NCBI GenBank assembly: GCA_036565725.1
Contig: DATCXQ010000149.1
Span: 1-15,114 of the forward strand
Direction of reading: 5' to 3'
From: JAJVID01 sp036565725
GTDB taxonomy: Bacteria > Acidobacteriota > Blastocatellia > RBC074
Length of the DNA stretch: 15,114 nucleotides
Shown: piece after piece, positions 14,152 through 15,114 of the stretch
How positions within the stretch are numbered: position 1 is the stretch's first letter
Layout: each line of letters begins with the position of its first letter
Program-made: the position numbers and the translations under genes
Notes under the pieces: generated by a model
The model's database searches: none
Seen by the model: the letters and a program-made list of their open reading frames with translations, nothing else
Told to the model about the DNA's origin: nothing

Positions 14152-14192
14152 GAGAATGGGACTTATAAATCTTATAAGTCCCATTCTCTTTT
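14152..14192 (-). terminator. Strong hairpin downstream of atpG, possibly bidirectional terminator
   Basis: GAGAATGGGACTTATAA and its exact inverted copy (17 bp) enclose a three-base loop ATC, followed on the plus strand by TTTT at 14189-14192. It starts 24 bases after the atpG stop on the minus strand. The T-run is on the plus-strand side, so the classic intrinsic form would stop transcripts arriving from the PQQ side. Read from atpG it has a stable stem but only a weak tail. Its position between convergent genes fits a shared terminator. Confidence 0.65.
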
Positions 14193-14211
14193 GCGGCGAT
14201 CGGATATGAAT

Positions 14212-15099
14212 TTATAAGGCTTCGGCGCCGCTGACGACCTCGATGATCTCGCGCGTGATCTTGGCCTGGCGGACGCGGTTCATGACCAGCGTCAATTTAT
14301 CGATCACCTCGCTGGCGTTCTTCGAGGCCGAATCCATGGCCGTCATTCGCGACCCCAGCTCCGAAGCAACCGATTCCAACAGGGCGTGATAGACCTGGTT
14401 CTCGACCAGCTTCGGCAACAACTCGCTGAAGATCACTTCCGCCGGCTGCTCGTAAATGTAATCAACCAGCGTCTCGGCCTGCGTGACTTCGGCGACTTCG
14501 ATATGGCCGACGGGCAGCAACTGTTCCACGACCGGGCGCTGTGAGAGGGCAGACTTGAATTCGTTGTAAAGCAAATAGACGCGGTCAATCCGCTCTTCTT
14601 CCGACTTGAAATCCGCGATCAGTCCCCGCGCGATGAGACCTGCATCGGAGGCGTTGACCTTGCCCGTGCCGGTAACTCCGATGTGTTCGCGGCGAATCTT
14701 GACCGGGCGGCGTCGGAAGAAGTCGTAACCTTTACGCCCAATCAGGACAAGCTCGACCTCGACGCCCGCGTTGTTCTTCAGGAACTCCTGCGCGGCTTTG
14801 ATGAGGTTGGTGTTGAAGCCGCCGCACAGCCCCTTGTCGGCGGTCACCAGCGCTAGGATCACGCGCTCGGCGCCCCCTTCGCGTTCATGACCGGTGAGCA
14901 TCGGGTCTTTGTAATCAGGCGCGCGGCGGGCGGCGTCGCCCAGAATCTGCATCATCTTCCGCGTGTAGGGGCGCGCGGCGACCACGCGCTCTTGCGCGCG
15001 GCGGAGTCTGGCCGCGGCGACCATCTTCATCGCCTTCGTAATCTGCCGCATGTTCTTGACGGCGCGCACACGCCGCCTGAGGTCTTGTAAGCTAGGCAT
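14212..15099 (-). CDS. atpG: ATP synthase F1 subunit gamma
   Basis: 295 residues, full length for the family. It is the central rotor shaft of the F1Fo ATP synthase at the inner face of the membrane, coupling proton flow to ATP synthesis. The N-terminal helix MPSLQDLRRRVRAVKNMRQI, then TKAMKMVAAARL, and the C-terminal helix SRMTAMDSASKNASEVIDKL, then TLVMNRVRQAKITREI, form the coiled-coil shaft and match the strongly conserved ends. The middle LVTADKGLCGGFN is the typical Rossmann-like segment. The start ATG at 15099 is clear from homology although no ribosome binding site is visible in the 15 bases available upstream. In the common operon order atpD would follow; here a hairpin, a repeat element and a convergent gene follow, so beta and epsilon subunits must be encoded elsewhere. 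Confidence 0.97.
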   Translation of the reverse strand: MPSLQDLRRRVRAVKNMRQITKAMKMVAAARLRRAQERVVAARPYTRKMMQILGDAARRAPDYKDPMLTGHEREGGAERVILALVTADKGLCGGFNTNLIKAAQEFLKNNAGVEVELVLIGRKGYDFFRRRPVKIRREHIGVTGTGKVNASDAGLIARGLIADFKSEEERIDRVYLLYNEFKSALSQRPVVEQLLPVGHIEVAEVTQAETLVDYIYEQPAEVIFSELLPKLVENQVYHALLESVASELGSRMTAMDSASKNASEVIDKLTLVMNRVRQAKITREIIEVVSGAEAL

Positions 15100-15114
15100 A
15101 TTTGATTGTGGATT

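Overview
The window looks like a bacterial chromosome segment with fairly high GC. The best guess is Acidobacteriota, possibly the Blastocatellia/Pyrinomonadales branch. This rests on gene content (exported cytochrome c fused to copper type II monooxygenase, in two copies; a cytochrome c/PQQ propeller dehydrogenase; small exported lipocalin-like proteins) and on many long GC-rich palindromes between genes. It is an inference from recognition, not from a search. No rRNA, tRNA, CRISPR array or transposase gene was found.

Layout. At the left edge is the 3' end of 6-phosphofructokinase (2-310, +), then a small protein of the 'ADP-ribosylation/crystallin J1'-labelled type (390-782, +). On the minus strand, 876-2872 is a TPR plus M48 metalloprotease gene split by a one-base frameshift. 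An intergenic region with two different long palindromes (2942-3340) separates it from a run of eleven plus-strand genes reaching 13665. In order these are: an exported lipocalin-like protein, an exported alpha/beta hydrolase, a low-affinity iron permease family membrane protein, a second hydrolase that has lost its catalytic Ser and Asp, a cytochrome c-copper monooxygenase, a PaaI-type thioesterase, a second cytochrome c-copper monooxygenase, a DUF7336-like small protein, a SAM methyltransferase, an exported DUF1579-like protein, and a cytochrome c/PQQ dehydrogenase resembling polyvinyl-alcohol dehydrogenases. The window ends with a complete atpG on the minus strand (14212-15099), with a hairpin downstream of its stop and no atpD after it.

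How the parts may work together. Most of the plus-strand products carry export signals, and three carry a CxxCH heme site, so the block reads as a set of cell-envelope redox and hydrolytic enzymes. A speculative reading is oxidation of an extracellular alcohol or polymer followed by hydrolysis, as in polyvinyl-alcohol catabolism, but substrate and co-regulation are not shown by the sequence.

The most unusual content is non-coding. Two elements (2942-3137 and 13781-14135) share terminal inverted repeats of about 25 bp flanked by TA, but have unrelated interiors built from nested small hairpins. Three other long palindromes (3203-3340, 5416-5525, 11655-11744) sit in gene gaps, and one shares its core module with the first element. 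Together they suggest non-autonomous, MITE/REP-like elements assembled from interchangeable hairpin modules.
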